Below, piece by piece: positions 1-9,452 of a stretch of 64,000 nt of DNA. Position 1 is the first letter of the stretch. Each line of letters starts with the position of its first letter. The notes below the pieces were generated by a model. That model searched no databases, had not been told where the DNA came from, and saw nothing but the letters and a program-made list of their open reading frames with translations. The stretch covers positions 1,302,001 through 1,366,000 of the forward strand of contig NZ_JAJLJH010000001.1 in assembly GCF_023231945.1 (NCBI RefSeq), written 5' to 3'. A program made the translations under genes and the position numbers. This DNA comes from Scleromatobacter humisilvae. Lineage in GTDB: Bacteria; Pseudomonadota; Gammaproteobacteria; Burkholderiales; Burkholderiaceae_C.

Positions 1-79
1 TTTGCCTCGTGAAGGCGGGTTGGCTTCGTGGCACGAATCGTGCAATCCGGATCCCCTTCCACGATCTCCGAGAACTCCA

Positions 80-2590
80 ATGCGACTCTTTCCCCTGAAC
101 CCGATGGCCCTTGCCGTGGTTGCGATCTGCACCACCGCGCATGCGCAGGACACCACCAGCACGGCCACTCCCGCACCGCAAAACGGTGATGCGCAGCAAG
201 CCAGGACCACGCAGCGCGCCAACACGTCGAGCACGTCCAACACCACCACCGCCAACACGACGCAGCGCGCGCTGGAGCAGGCGAACCAGCAGGTCACCGT
301 GACGGGGCAGAAGTCGATCGCCGGCGGCCTCATGACGGTGCAGGAGGCCCCCAAGGCGGTGTCCACGGTCACCCGCGAGGCGATCCAGAAGGCGGCGCCG
401 GGCGCGAACTATGCGCAGATGATCGGCTCGATCCCGGGCGTCGTCGCGATCACCGACGACCCGTCGGGCCTGTTCGACGCCAACTACTCGATCCGCGGCT
501 TCACCAACGACGAGATCGGCGTCACGGTCAACGGCGCGCCGGTCAACGACAGCGGCAGCTACACGGTGTACGCGACGGAGTACGGCGACACCGAGAACAT
601 GAACGACATCACGGTGCTGCAGGGCTATCCCGACGTCGACCAGGCGGTCGCCGGCGCCGCGGGCGGAACGATCGCGTGGTCGACCATCGACCCGTCGCAC
701 AAGTCGGGCCTCGACACCGGCCTGTCCTTCGGCAGCCACCAGTACAAGCGCCAGTTCTTCCGCTGGCAGACCGGCGACACCGGCGCGCTGCGCTCGTGGT
801 TCTCGTACTCGAACAACACCACCGACCTGTGGCGCGGCAAGGGCAACGCCAAGGTCGACAAGATGGACGGCAAGTCGGTCTGGACCATCGACGCCCAGAA
901 CTCGATCTCGGCCTCGATCCAGTGGAACCGGGAAGTGCGCGTCGGCGGCTACGCGAAGCTGAGCAAGGCACAGATCGCGGCCACCGGCTACGACACGAAC
1001 TACGACGCCACGCCGACGTCGCTGACCGACACCAACTACTACCGCCTGCACCAGAACCCGTTCCGCGACTACCTGCTCAGCTTCGACGGCGAGTTCACGA
1101 TCAGCAAGACGATGCACCTGTCGGTGGTGCCCTACTACCAGTACGGCATGGGCGGCGCGAGCACCGGCTTCACCTTCAGCGAGAACACGGCGGCCGGCAA
1201 CGTCAACCGCTTCGGCTACGTCAACTACGACCTGGACGGCGACGGCGCTGTCACGAACAACAAGAAGGTGATGACCTACGCGTACAACGCGTCCACCACG
1301 TGGCGTCCGGGCGTGATCGCCAAGCTGACGCAGGACTTCGGCGAGAACGACACGCTGACCTACGGCTTCTGGGTCGACTCCGCGCGCGAGAAGCAATCGC
1401 AGGACTACTCGCGCGTCGACGCGACCCTCAATCCGCTGAGCGTCTGGGGCAACAACGACCTGGTGACCTACACGGCCAACGGCGCGCCGCAGTACAACTA
1501 CGTCGACTCCACCAGCACGATGCTGACGCGCGGCTTCCTCAGCAACGACTGGACGCCGACCGACCAGCTGACGGTGACCGTCGCCGGCGCCTACACCAAC
1601 GTCGAACGCAACGGCTACGGCTTCCAGCACTTTGGCGCCACCGGCGGCCCGGCCTACACGCAGCAGTTCGGCGGCTACTCCGCCGACAACTGGCACAAGT
1701 TCACCCCGTCGGCGGGCCTGAAGTTCCAGGTCAACAAGGAAAACCAGCTCTATCTCGGCTACGGCAAGAGCTTCCGTGCGCCGGTCAACGGCGTCATCAC
1801 GCAGAGCAACGCGGTGCTCGAGTTCTACAAGCAGAACCCCAACGAGCTGCCCTTCAGCGGCATCACGGCGGCGCAGCTCGCGGCGATTGCCAACAACAAG
1901 CCCGAGACCGCCGACACGCTGGACCTCGGCTGGCGCTACTACGGCAGCGACCTGTCGGCCAGCGCCGACGCCTACGCCTCCAACCTGAAGAACAAGCAGG
2001 TCTCCGGCTACGACTCGGCCAGCGCCCAGACGGTGTTCGTGTCGGTGGACAAGCTGCAGCAGCGCGGCTTCAACGCCGAGGCGAGCTACAAGCTCTACAA
2101 GGACCTGAGCGTGTACACGTCGTACGCGTACACCAAGTCCACGATCATGGACAACACCGCCACCATCGGCGACGGCACGTACGCGACCGCCGGCAAGTCC
2201 TTCGTCGACGTCCCGAAGCACACGCTCTACCTCGGCGGCAGCTTCACCCACGGCCCGTTCTGGGCCAACCTGAACGGCAGCTACCGCAGCAGCTTCTGGG
2301 GCGACTGGGTCAACACCGAGAAGGCGGCTGGCTACAAGACGTTCAACTTCGACGCCGGCTGGAACTTCGACGACTTCGCGACCTGGCTGCGCAGCCCGAA
2401 GCTGAAGCTCAACGTGACCAACCTGACCGACAAGAAGGCGCTGACCTACGCGAACGCCACCACGTTCCAGGGCAACCATGGGGTGGCCGATCCGACCACC
2501 GGCAAGGACCCGAGCTACGTCACCCCGGCGACCTACAACCTGCTGGCACCGCGTTCCTTCATGGTCAGCCTGAGCGCGTCGTTCTTCTGA
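80..2590 (+). CDS. TonB-dependent outer-membrane receptor
   Basis: An 836-residue protein expected to import a large ligand (siderophore, vitamin or oligomer) across the outer membrane using TonB energy. Residues 1-22 form a signal peptide ending in AHA. Residues 23-75 are Thr/Ser/Asn-rich, followed by a QVTVTGQ segment that could be the TonB box. The plug (about 80-210) contains IPGVVAI and YSIRGF, and the rest is a beta-barrel ending in SASFF with a terminal Phe. The open frame runs to the window edge, but the ATG at 80 is chosen because it begins the signal peptide. No Fur-type site or TonB/ExbBD genes are visible, so the ligand is unknown. Confidence 0.9.
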   Translation: MRLFPLNPMALAVVAICTTAHAQDTTSTATPAPQNGDAQQARTTQRANTSSTSNTTTANTTQRALEQANQQVTVTGQKSIAGGLMTVQEAPKAVSTVTREAIQKAAPGANYAQMIGSIPGVVAITDDPSGLFDANYSIRGFTNDEIGVTVNGAPVNDSGSYTVYATEYGDTENMNDITVLQGYPDVDQAVAGAAGGTIAWSTIDPSHKSGLDTGLSFGSHQYKRQFFRWQTGDTGALRSWFSYSNNTTDLWRGKGNAKVDKMDGKSVWTIDAQNSISASIQWNREVRVGGYAKLSKAQIAATGYDTNYDATPTSLTDTNYYRLHQNPFRDYLLSFDGEFTISKTMHLSVVPYYQYGMGGASTGFTFSENTAAGNVNRFGYVNYDLDGDGAVTNNKKVMTYAYNASTTWRPGVIAKLTQDFGENDTLTYGFWVDSAREKQSQDYSRVDATLNPLSVWGNNDLVTYTANGAPQYNYVDSTSTMLTRGFLSNDWTPTDQLTVTVAGAYTNVERNGYGFQHFGATGGPAYTQQFGGYSADNWHKFTPSAGLKFQVNKENQLYLGYGKSFRAPVNGVITQSNAVLEFYKQNPNELPFSGITAAQLAAIANNKPETADTLDLGWRYYGSDLSASADAYASNLKNKQVSGYDSASAQTVFVSVDKLQQRGFNAEASYKLYKDLSVYTSYAYTKSTIMDNTATIGDGTYATAGKSFVDVPKHTLYLGGSFTHGPFWANLNGSYRSSFWGDWVNTEKAAGYKTFNFDAGWNFDDFATWLRSPKLKLNVTNLTDKKALTYANATTFQGNHGVADPTTGKDPSYVTPATYNLLAPRSFMVSLSASFF

Positions 2591-2618
2591 TCGGCCGCGA
2601 CCAAGCGACACAATGAAC

Positions 2619-2640
2619 AGGCCCGGGGAGACGCGGGCCT
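2619..2640 (+). terminator. Rho-independent-type hairpin after the TonB receptor
   Basis: AGGCCCG (2619-2625) and CGGGCCT (2634-2640) form a perfect 7-bp stem with an 8-nt loop, 28 nt after the receptor stop. Only a short TTC follows, so termination strength is uncertain. It argues against using the ATG at 2613 for the next gene, because that start would lie just before the hairpin. Confidence 0.6.
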
Positions 2641-2660
2641 TCAACATTCCGGGAACCGAA

Positions 2661-3683
2661 TTGACCCTCCGTCTCATCCGAGCCGCGGCCGCATTCGCGA
2701 TCGCGCTCCTCACTTCCGCAGCCCACGCCTGGGGCCCCGATGGCCACCACACCGTCGGCGCAATCGCCGACCGCCTCATCGCCGGCACCGATGCCGAAGC
2801 CCACGTCCGCCAGCTGCTGGGCGGCCTGACCCTCGAACAGGCCGCCGTCTGGGCCGACTGCGCCAAGGGCGTCGATCCGCGCAAGGACTACGCCTATACG
2901 TCCGCGGGCAAGTATCCGGAGTGCGCGATCTTCGAGACCCCCGAAGGCGAGGCCGGGATGATCGACTTCGTGCGCCGCAACGACACCAACTGCCCGCGCG
3001 AGCCCGGCGACGAGTCCTGCCACAAGGAATATCACTACACCGACGAGGCGATCCAGCGCGAGCACTACCGCCTCGGCGACGTGGGCACGCGCGAGTTCGA
3101 CGTCGTCGCGGCGATCACGGCCACGATCCGCGTGCTGAGGGGCCAACCCGCGCCGGCGCCGTTCGACATCAAGGACAAGCGCGAGGCGCTGCTGCTGCTC
3201 GATCACTACGTCGGCGACATCCACCAGCCGCTGCACGTCGGTGCGGTGTACCTGGACGCGCAGGGCCACGTCGTCGACCCCTCGCCGGACCGCTTCGACC
3301 GCGCGACGTCCACCCAGGGCGGCAACACCATCACGACCAACCATGTCGCGGCCAGCGGGCGCGCCGAGAATCTTCATTCGCGATGGGACGCCGTCCCGGA
3401 ATCGCTGCGCTCCTCGCACGTCGACGACGCCTGGGTCGCGCAAGCCCGCGCCGTGCCGCCGTCGCGCGGGCCGATCGACGGTTGGTCGACGAGCTGGGCC
3501 GACGAGACGCTCGCGCGGGCGCGCGGGGCGCTCCGGGATCTCGCGTTCGGCCCGCAGGCCAACGGCGTCCGCAGCGTCAGCCTGGATGGGCACTACGACG
3601 ACTGGATGACGGCGGTCAAGAAGCAGCAGCTGACCGAGGCCGGCGCGCGCCTGGCGCAGGCATTGAAGACCGTCTGGCCGTAG
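2661..3683 (+). CDS. Secreted S1/P1-type zinc nuclease
   Basis: A 340-residue exported phospholipase C/P1-nuclease-fold enzyme that cleaves single-stranded nucleic acids with three zinc ions. The mature protein should start at Trp24 after the AHA signal-peptidase site. In this family the N-terminal Trp is itself a zinc ligand. The other expected ligands are visible: WGPDGHH, WADC, EYHYTD, LDHYVGDIHQPLH and NLHSRWD. TTG at 2661 is preferred to ATG at 2613 because it gives a compact signal peptide and avoids the terminator hairpin. It probably scavenges extracellular nucleotides. It follows the receptor but is separated from it by the hairpin. Confidence 0.88.
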   Translation: MTLRLIRAAAAFAIALLTSAAHAWGPDGHHTVGAIADRLIAGTDAEAHVRQLLGGLTLEQAAVWADCAKGVDPRKDYAYTSAGKYPECAIFETPEGEAGMIDFVRRNDTNCPREPGDESCHKEYHYTDEAIQREHYRLGDVGTREFDVVAAITATIRVLRGQPAPAPFDIKDKREALLLLDHYVGDIHQPLHVGAVYLDAQGHVVDPSPDRFDRATSTQGGNTITTNHVAASGRAENLHSRWDAVPESLRSSHVDDAWVAQARAVPPSRGPIDGWSTSWADETLARARGALRDLAFGPQANGVRSVSLDGHYDDWMTAVKKQQLTEAGARLAQALKTVWP

Positions 3684-3836
3684 GGCGCCGGGCGGGCGCG
3701 GCTGCCAAATCCGTCACAATCGGCGGCACGCCACGCGGACGCTCCCTGTCGAGCACGGCCACGCGCCGCCGCGCCCCACTCCCAGGCCCCGGACCGACCG
3801 GGGCTGCGACCCGGCTTCTTCACGAAGCACAGCTCA

Positions 3837-5087
3837 ATGACCACCCGTTCCCGCACTGCCCGACTGCTTCCCTCCCTCATCGCCGCGGCGGCCCTCGCCG
3901 CCCTGGCCGGCACCGCCTCCGGCGCGCCGCATCCCAAGCCCAAGCCCCACGCCGCCGCCCGCAAGCCGGCCGCGGCCGCCGAGCTCTCGACGACGACCGA
4001 CGCCAACGGCAACGCCGTGCCCGTGCTCGCCAACAAGGCCTGGGTGCTGATGGACTTCAACACGGGCCAGATCCTCGGCGGCTCCAACGCGGACGAACCG
4101 CTGCCGCCGGCGTCGCTGACCAAGATGATGACCAGCTACCTCGTCGAGCAAGGCCTCAAGAGCGGCAAGCTCAAGCCGACGGAGCCGGTCACGATGTCGC
4201 AGAGCGCGTGGTGCGAGGGCGGCAAGCACGGCGACAGCTGCATGTTCGTGCCCCTCAACACGCAGGCCTCGCTGATGGACATGCTGCGCGGCGTCGTCGT
4301 CGACTCGGGCAACGACTCGGCCAAGGCGCTGGCCGAGCACCTAAGCGGTTCGGAGTCGGCCTTCGCGGCACAGATGAACGCGGAGGCCGCGCACCTGGGC
4401 ATGACCCATACGCACTTCGAGAACTCGACCGGCCTGCCCGACCCGAGCCACAAGGCCTCCGCGCGCGACCTGGCGGTGCTGGCCGCGGCGATCATCCGCA
4501 ACAGCGGCGAGTACTACCCGATCTACGCCGAGCGCGAGTTCACCTACAACGGCATCAAGCAGGGCAACCGCAACGAGCTGCTGTACACCGACCCGACCGT
4601 CGACGGCCTCAAGACCGGGCACACCGACGAGGCGGGCTATTGCATGACGGTGTCCGCCAAGCGCGGCAACATGCGCCTGATCTCGGTGATCATGAATGCC
4701 GACAGCAAGCAGGCGCGGGCCGACCAGACGCGCGTGCTGTTCAACTGGGGCTACGCCAACTTCGAGGAGGCGACCCCGGTGCAGGCGGGCGCGACGCTGT
4801 CCACCGCCAAGGTGCACTACGGCGTGCTGCCCACCGTGGCCGCGGGGCCCGCGCAGGCGTTGACGCTGGTGGTGCCCAAGGGCCAGGCCGCGACGATCCA
4901 GACGACCGTCACGCTCAACCCGAACCTGGAGGCGCCGATCGCCAAGGGCGCCGTCATCGGCAAGGTCGTGGCCACCGCGGGCGGCAAGCCCGTCGGCGAA
5001 GCCCCGGTCGTCGCGCTGGCCGCCGTGGAGCGCGCCGGGTTCTTCCAGCGCATCGGGCAGCGCATCTCGGGCTGGTTCTCGAAGTGA
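3837..5087 (+). CDS. D-alanyl-D-alanine carboxypeptidase, PBP5/6 family
   Basis: A 416-residue periplasmic penicillin-binding protein that trims the terminal D-Ala of peptidoglycan pentapeptides. After the signal peptide (1-29) and an Ala/Pro/Lys-rich linker, the three serine-peptidase motifs are intact: S93-L-T-K96, S157-G-N159 and K259-T-G261. A C-terminal beta-rich PBP5_C domain follows. The last 15 residues form an amphipathic helix rich in Phe, Arg and Lys that would anchor the protein to the inner membrane. Length and layout match DacA/DacC; which paralogue it is cannot be decided here. Confidence 0.93.
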   Translation: MTTRSRTARLLPSLIAAAALAALAGTASGAPHPKPKPHAAARKPAAAAELSTTTDANGNAVPVLANKAWVLMDFNTGQILGGSNADEPLPPASLTKMMTSYLVEQGLKSGKLKPTEPVTMSQSAWCEGGKHGDSCMFVPLNTQASLMDMLRGVVVDSGNDSAKALAEHLSGSESAFAAQMNAEAAHLGMTHTHFENSTGLPDPSHKASARDLAVLAAAIIRNSGEYYPIYAEREFTYNGIKQGNRNELLYTDPTVDGLKTGHTDEAGYCMTVSAKRGNMRLISVIMNADSKQARADQTRVLFNWGYANFEEATPVQAGATLSTAKVHYGVLPTVAAGPAQALTLVVPKGQAATIQTTVTLNPNLEAPIAKGAVIGKVVATAGGKPVGEAPVVALAAVERAGFFQRIGQRISGWFSK

Positions 5088-5093
5088 CGCGAC

Positions 5094-5115
5094 GCCGCTC
5101 GTCCTTCTGAGCGGC
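5094..5115. terminator. Hairpin between convergent genes
   Basis: GCCGCTC (5094-5100) pairs perfectly with GAGCGGC (5109-5115) around an 8-nt loop. It fills the gap between the PBP gene stop (5087) and the stop of the minus-strand propeller gene (5116), so it can serve both. No U-tract is seen. Confidence 0.5.
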
Positions 5116-6162
5116 TCAACGAGCCTCGGCGTCCTTCAGCACGAGCACACGGAACGATCCGACGATGGCCTCGGGCCGGGGCGGCTTGGCCGCGCTCGAT
5201 GCGACTGGCGGCTCGAAGTCGGCGGTCGGCGAGAACAGCAGGTGCTCGCCCGGTGCCGCGGCGATCGTGCGCGCGCCGGGCGCCGTCGGCACCGTCGCGA
5301 TCGTCTCGAAGCGGCCCGGCGCGGTCTCGGCCACCACGCTGATCGTGCCGTCGCGGCCGTTGGCGCTGTAGGCCTTGCCGTCGAGCCAGGCGACGCCGTC
5401 GGGCCCGCGGCCGATGGGGGCGCTGCCGATCACGCGGCCCTGCGCGGGGTCGCTCACGACCATCACGCCGTTGCGGCAGACCGAGTACAGCCGTCCCTTG
5501 GGATCGATGGCGAGGCCGCTCGGTTCCTCGCACGGCGCGAGCGCGTAGTGGCGTTCGATCTTCAGCGCCTGCGCATCGATCACGGCGAGTTCGCCCTTGT
5601 CCTCGATGTTGAAGAAGACACGGCCGCGGCCGTCGACGACGGCGAACTCGGGGTCGCCCGGCGACGGAATCGTGGCGAGCACCTTCAGCGTGCGCGCGTC
5701 GATCACCGTGACGTCGGACGAGCCGCCGTTGAACGCGAACACGCGCTGCGTCGACGGCTCGTAGACGATCGCGTCGGGGTTCTTGCCGGCCGGCAGCGCC
5801 TGCAGCGGCTTGCCGGTCGTCGCATCGAAGACGCCCACCGTGCCGTCCGCACCGTTGCTCGTGAAGACGCGGTTGAGGCCGGGCGCCGCCGCCGCGCCGT
5901 GCACGCCGGGCGTCGGCGCGAGCTGCAGCACGGGCTTGTTGTCGCGGGTGTCGATGACGTCGACGCGCTCGCGATGCGCGACATAGAGCCGATGGGCCGC
6001 GGGATCGACGCTGACGTAGTCCCAGCGCACGGGGTCGGGCAACGCGATCGTCGCGGCGACCTGCGGCGCAGCAAGGGCCGGCGCGCCGTGCAGCGCGGCC
6101 AGCGCCGCGATGGCGATGCCGGCGACACGGGCCAGCGGATGGGACGGGAAAGAGATGGGCAT
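5116..6162 (-). CDS. Secreted YVTN/YncE-type beta-propeller protein
   Basis: A 348-residue exported protein with a signal peptide ending ALAAPQ and repeated propeller strands such as WDYVSVDPAAHRLYVAH, RVFTSNGADGTVGVFD and VFAFNGGSSDVTVID. These are typical of seven-bladed YVTN/NHL-like propellers. Its biochemical role is not predictable; relatives bind ligands or other surface proteins. The ATG shares one base with the stop of the upstream gene (TGATG), indicating translational coupling. It is the last gene of a three-gene minus-strand operon with the outer-membrane protein and the COG4705 protein. Confidence 0.8.
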   Translation of the reverse strand: MPISFPSHPLARVAGIAIAALAALHGAPALAAPQVAATIALPDPVRWDYVSVDPAAHRLYVAHRERVDVIDTRDNKPVLQLAPTPGVHGAAAAPGLNRVFTSNGADGTVGVFDATTGKPLQALPAGKNPDAIVYEPSTQRVFAFNGGSSDVTVIDARTLKVLATIPSPGDPEFAVVDGRGRVFFNIEDKGELAVIDAQALKIERHYALAPCEEPSGLAIDPKGRLYSVCRNGVMVVSDPAQGRVIGSAPIGRGPDGVAWLDGKAYSANGRDGTISVVAETAPGRFETIATVPTAPGARTIAAAPGEHLLFSPTADFEPPVASSAAKPPRPEAIVGSFRVLVLKDAEAR

Positions 6163-6908
6163 CAGAGCTCCAGTTGATAGGCCAGGAACATCGAGCACCG
6201 ATTGGACTCGACGTGCGTCAACCCGCGGCCGGCCGAGACCAGCAGGTTCTGGTTCGCCGCGATCTTGACGATCGCACCGACGTTGAAACCCGCCGCCGAC
6301 GGCTCGCCGCGCGCGGTCGACGTGCGGTGGAAGACTTCGGCGCCGAGCGTGAGCGCGTCGCCGAACGAACGCTGCGCGAGCAGGCCGGCAAACCAGCTGT
6401 CGCGCGCGTCGGGCGCCCGGTTGACGAGCCGCGCGATGCCGGCGTCCCAGCGCCATGGGCCGAATGCGCGCTGCACCCACAACGGTAGCAGCAGCTGTGC
6501 GCGTCCGTTGCCGAGGCCGCGATCGGCGTTGCCGGTGGGCAGGTCCAGCGTCGGGTAGGCGGCGGCCGACCAGCCGTCGTCGGGGCGGTCGAGGAAGCGG
6601 TATTTCACGCCGAGCTCGACGTCGCCAAGCCCCGCCTGCGACGGCGCGCCGGCCGGCCGGTCGAACGCGACCGGCACGGCGACGTGGCACTGCGTCTCGG
6701 CCGCGCAGCCGAGATTGGCCTCGGCCGAGGCGCTGCCCGCGCGGCCGCCGTCGGCGCGGGTCTGCTGCGCGATCACGTTGATCTCGGCATGGTGCAGGTC
6801 GACGGGATCGGGATCGTCCGTCAGGAACGGCGGCCCGGCGACCGCCGCGCCGCAGGCGCCCGCGAGCACGGCCATCGCCAGGACGCGCACGCCGCGCTCA
6901 CGCCGCAT
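6162..6908 (-). CDS. Outer-membrane beta-barrel (putative channel)
   Basis: A 248-residue protein with a signal peptide ending AVAGPPF, then FLTDDPDPVDLHHAEINV, a start typical of the MetA/phenol-pathway-like outer-membrane 'transporter' barrels. The rest is alternating beta-strand sequence (LGDVELGVKYRFLD, NLLVSAGRGLTH) and it ends YQLEL. The start at 6908 overlaps the end of the upstream COG4705 gene by 11 nt, supporting coupling. It probably works with the secreted propeller encoded next. The substrate is unknown. Confidence 0.65.
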   Translation of the reverse strand: MRRERGVRVLAMAVLAGACGAAVAGPPFLTDDPDPVDLHHAEINVIAQQTRADGGRAGSASAEANLGCAAETQCHVAVPVAFDRPAGAPSQAGLGDVELGVKYRFLDRPDDGWSAAAYPTLDLPTGNADRGLGNGRAQLLLPLWVQRAFGPWRWDAGIARLVNRAPDARDSWFAGLLAQRSFGDALTLGAEVFHRTSTARGEPSAAGFNVGAIVKIAANQNLLVSAGRGLTHVESNRCSMFLAYQLEL

Positions 6909-7686
6909 CGTCGGCGCGCGCGGCCCGCTGCGGGAACAGCACGACGCACAGCACCACGAAGACGAGCAGCGCGATCGACGCCCACAGGCGGCTGAGTTCG
7001 AGGCCGCCCTGCGCGTGCGTCTTGTCGAGGAAGTCGCCAAGCGTCGCGCCCAGCGGCCGCGTGAGCACGAAGGCGGCCCAGAACAACGCCGTCCGCGAGA
7101 GGCGCGTCCCGAACCAGAGCGCCGCGATCACGGCCAGCGCGCCGCCGAAGATCAGCGCCGAATGCTCGTAGCCGAGTCCCATGCCGCCGCGGTCGTCGCC
7201 GGCGGTCCAGTCGCCGAGCGCGGTGCCCAGCGTCTGCGAGAACAGGATCGTGACCCAGTAGAACCACTCGGCACGCGGCGTGTCGATGCTGCGGATCGAC
7301 ACGGTGCCCTCGACGCGATGCCACGCGAACAGGCTGGCCGCGAGCAACGCCGCGATGATGGCCGTGCCGCCCGGATAGCCGACGCCCACCGAGCGGTCGA
7401 AGAAGTCGGCCATCGTCGTGCCGAGCGTGGTCGTCGCGACGATCGTGGCCCAGTACAACGCGGGATGGAAGCGCGCGGCGCGCACCTGCAGCCAGACGAG
7501 CGCGACGAAGATCGCGGCGAAGATGCCGGTGCCGACGAGGTAGCCGAGGTTCAGCGACATCGTCACCCAGTCGCCCCCCGTCTCGCCGAGCGTGGTGGCC
7601 GCGACCTTCGCGATCCAGAAGCCCAGCGTGACGGCGGCGACCTTGGCGGAGGCTGTGGACGGGGATTGCCGGAGCGTATCGTTCAT
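6898..7686 (-). CDS. COG4705 / DUF347-repeat membrane protein
   Basis: A 262-residue integral membrane protein with about eight hydrophobic helices in four repeats. Each repeat carries a T-LG-T/A-x-(G/A)D(W/F) signature: TTLGETGGDW, TTLGTTMADFF, QTLGTALGDW and PLGATLGDFLDK. This is the repeat pattern of the uncharacterised COG4705 family. The conserved acidic residues inside membrane repeats suggest an ion or small-solute function, but that is inference. It heads the minus-strand operon. A GGCTAA direct-repeat box lies about 50 nt upstream, matching boxes at the nearby two-component operon. Confidence 0.82.
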   Translation of the reverse strand: MNDTLRQSPSTASAKVAAVTLGFWIAKVAATTLGETGGDWVTMSLNLGYLVGTGIFAAIFVALVWLQVRAARFHPALYWATIVATTTLGTTMADFFDRSVGVGYPGGTAIIAALLAASLFAWHRVEGTVSIRSIDTPRAEWFYWVTILFSQTLGTALGDWTAGDDRGGMGLGYEHSALIFGGALAVIAALWFGTRLSRTALFWAAFVLTRPLGATLGDFLDKTHAQGGLELSRLWASIALLVFVVLCVVLFPQRAARADDAA

Positions 7687-7733
7687 GAGGGCAGGTCGCG
7701 GGAAATCGAAGGGCCCCAGTCTGCAAGCGATGC

Positions 7734-7751
7734 GTTAGCCGATTGTTAGCC
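7734..7751 (-). promoter_or_regulatory. Direct-repeat box for an OmpR-type regulator
   Basis: On the minus strand two GGCTAAC copies are spaced 11 bp apart (GTTAGCC at 7734-7740 and 7745-7751 on the plus strand). This is one helical turn, as expected for a tandem OmpR/QseB/PmrA-type dimer. It sits 48 nt upstream of the COG4705 start. Two similar boxes lie at 9453 and 9508. Confidence 0.65.
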
Positions 7752-7802
7752 GTTGCCACACTTGCGTGAGCAGGCCCCGCCGGCGCCTGCCCACGTCGAC
7801 AC

Positions 7803-9302
7803 TCAGCCGCGCTGGCGTCGGGCGCAGAAGCCGAGCAGGCCCAGCCCGGCGAACAGCAGCGCGACGTTGGCGGGCTCGGGCACCGGGGCCAGCGCGACGC
7901 CGCCGAGGCGTTCGCCGTAGCCCGCGGTCTCCAGCACGGTGAACGACGTGTCGTCCGGCGTCGAGCCGGCCCCGATCGTGATCGAGACCAGCTCGTTGGG
8001 ATCCGCGCCCTGGTCGTGCGTGGCCTCGTTGCTGACCGTGGAGGTCGTCGCGAACAGCGTGAACGAGCCGTCGGCGTTGACCTCGCCCGTCAGGTTGCGC
8101 AGGCCGTCGGTGTTGACCGTCCACGGCAGGCCCTCGCTGTAGCCGGCCTGGTCGAGCAGGCCCTTCTGGAACACCGCCGTCTCGTTCCACTTGCCGCCGA
8201 TGAAGCGGTATTCGTCGAGGCCGGCGTTGGACGTGTCCTTGCCCGGCGTGCCCTTGGCCTGGCCGTCGCCCTCGTCGGCGACGAACAGCGTGGTCGCGTC
8301 GGCGAACCAGAGGCCGAACGGGTGCGTCGCGGTGCCCGAGGTCGGGAAGCCCGCGAGCGGCGTGATCGTCGTCGACGCCGCGGTCGCCGCCGTGGGCAGC
8401 TGGCCCGCGGCGCCGACCTGGTAGACCGTGTTGACGCCGTTGCTGCCGCTGCCCTTGGTCACGTACAGCGTGTTGTTGAACAGCGTCTCGCCGCGGAAGT
8501 TGTCGTCCTTGCCGGTCTTGTCGGCGGCCGCGCCGGTGGTGACCGTCGAGAAGCCGTGCTGGTAGCCGGTGGTGCTGCCGAACGTGCCATAGGCCTTGCC
8601 GACCACCGTCGTGTTGCCGGAGCTGCCGGCCGCGATCATCTGCAGGCCGGTGTCGTCGCTCAGCTGGCTCAGCACGGTGCCGCTCGGGCCCTTGCCCGAG
8701 TTGCCCGCGTTGCCGACGGTGTAGTAGTTGCCGCCGGCGAGGATCGCGTTGCGGCCGTTGTTGCCGCTGTAGGCGTTGATGCCGGTGACGGTCAGCGCCC
8801 CGGTGGCGAGGTTGACGGTGCCGATGCCGCGTTGCGTCGATGTCCTCACCGGGTTGGTCGGGTCGACGATCGCGGACGTGTTCGAGTTCGAGACGTCGAG
8901 CTGGTTGATGGGCGAGACGTAGCCCATGAAGGTCACCGACTTGCCGTCCTGCGAGATGTTGAGCCCGAGCTCGGACTTCGACGAGAAGCTCGTGCTGAGT
9001 TGCGTCGGGTCGATCGCGATCGTGCCGACGCGCGCGCCGCTGGTCGTCAGCTGGTCGAGGAAGATCGGCGCGGTGACGCCGAACGCGGCATCGGGCGTCT
9101 CGTTCTTGAACACGTCGGGGAACGAGCCGTCGGCGATGGCCTTGCCGCCGCCGGGCAGCGCCTGGCCGACGGCGACGGTGCCGGCGTTGCCCGCGTAGAC
9201 GGTGCGCGAGACGACGAGGTTGCCGGGCGCGACGGCCTGCGCATTCGCGACGCCGCTGATGGCCGCGAGTGCGGCGAGGGTCAGGACACTTGCTCGAGTC
9301 AT
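7803..9302 (-). CDS. PEP-CTERM sorted surface/exported protein
   Basis: A 499-residue protein with an N-terminal signal peptide (cleavage after GVANAQA) and a C-terminal PEP-CTERM signal: VPEPANVALLFAGLGLLGF followed by CARRQRG. Such tails are cut by an exosortase, which is not encoded in this window. The body is rich in Gly, Thr, Asn and Ser with propeller-like strands and no recognised catalytic motif. AGAAGGA precedes the chosen ATG (9302). It is transcribed divergently from the two-component operon and may share its control region. The function is unknown; surface or biofilm roles are typical. Confidence 0.85.
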   Translation of the reverse strand: MTRASVLTLAALAAISGVANAQAVAPGNLVVSRTVYAGNAGTVAVGQALPGGGKAIADGSFPDVFKNETPDAAFGVTAPIFLDQLTTSGARVGTIAIDPTQLSTSFSSKSELGLNISQDGKSVTFMGYVSPINQLDVSNSNTSAIVDPTNPVRTSTQRGIGTVNLATGALTVTGINAYSGNNGRNAILAGGNYYTVGNAGNSGKGPSGTVLSQLSDDTGLQMIAAGSSGNTTVVGKAYGTFGSTTGYQHGFSTVTTGAAADKTGKDDNFRGETLFNNTLYVTKGSGSNGVNTVYQVGAAGQLPTAATAASTTITPLAGFPTSGTATHPFGLWFADATTLFVADEGDGQAKGTPGKDTSNAGLDEYRFIGGKWNETAVFQKGLLDQAGYSEGLPWTVNTDGLRNLTGEVNADGSFTLFATTSTVSNEATHDQGADPNELVSITIGAGSTPDDTSFTVLETAGYGERLGGVALAPVPEPANVALLFAGLGLLGFCARRQRG

Positions 9303-9452
9303 GTTGGTTTCCTTCTGGCTGATGGGATCGCAAGCCGGACGGTAGGAATCGCGAGTGACGTCGGCGTGACATCGCGGGCGTCGCGAGTGCACCCTTGCGG
9401 CACGCTGTCCGCTGCATGACAGCCGTGTCGCCGACCGCTCGAAAGCGACGGC

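Noticed and set aside
676-2616. Long alternative frame inside the TonB receptor gene
   Set aside because: Arg-, Gln- and Pro-rich composition without a domain; it is the usual GC-rich shadow of the real frame.
2565-3593. Long minus-strand frame over the nuclease gene
   Set aside because: The plus-strand frame has all zinc-ligand motifs and a signal peptide; this one is a compositional shadow.
7770-7790. GCAGGC/GCCTGC inverted repeat after the PEP-CTERM gene
   Set aside because: Only a 6-bp stem with a 9-nt GC loop and no T-tract; too weak to call a terminator in this base composition.
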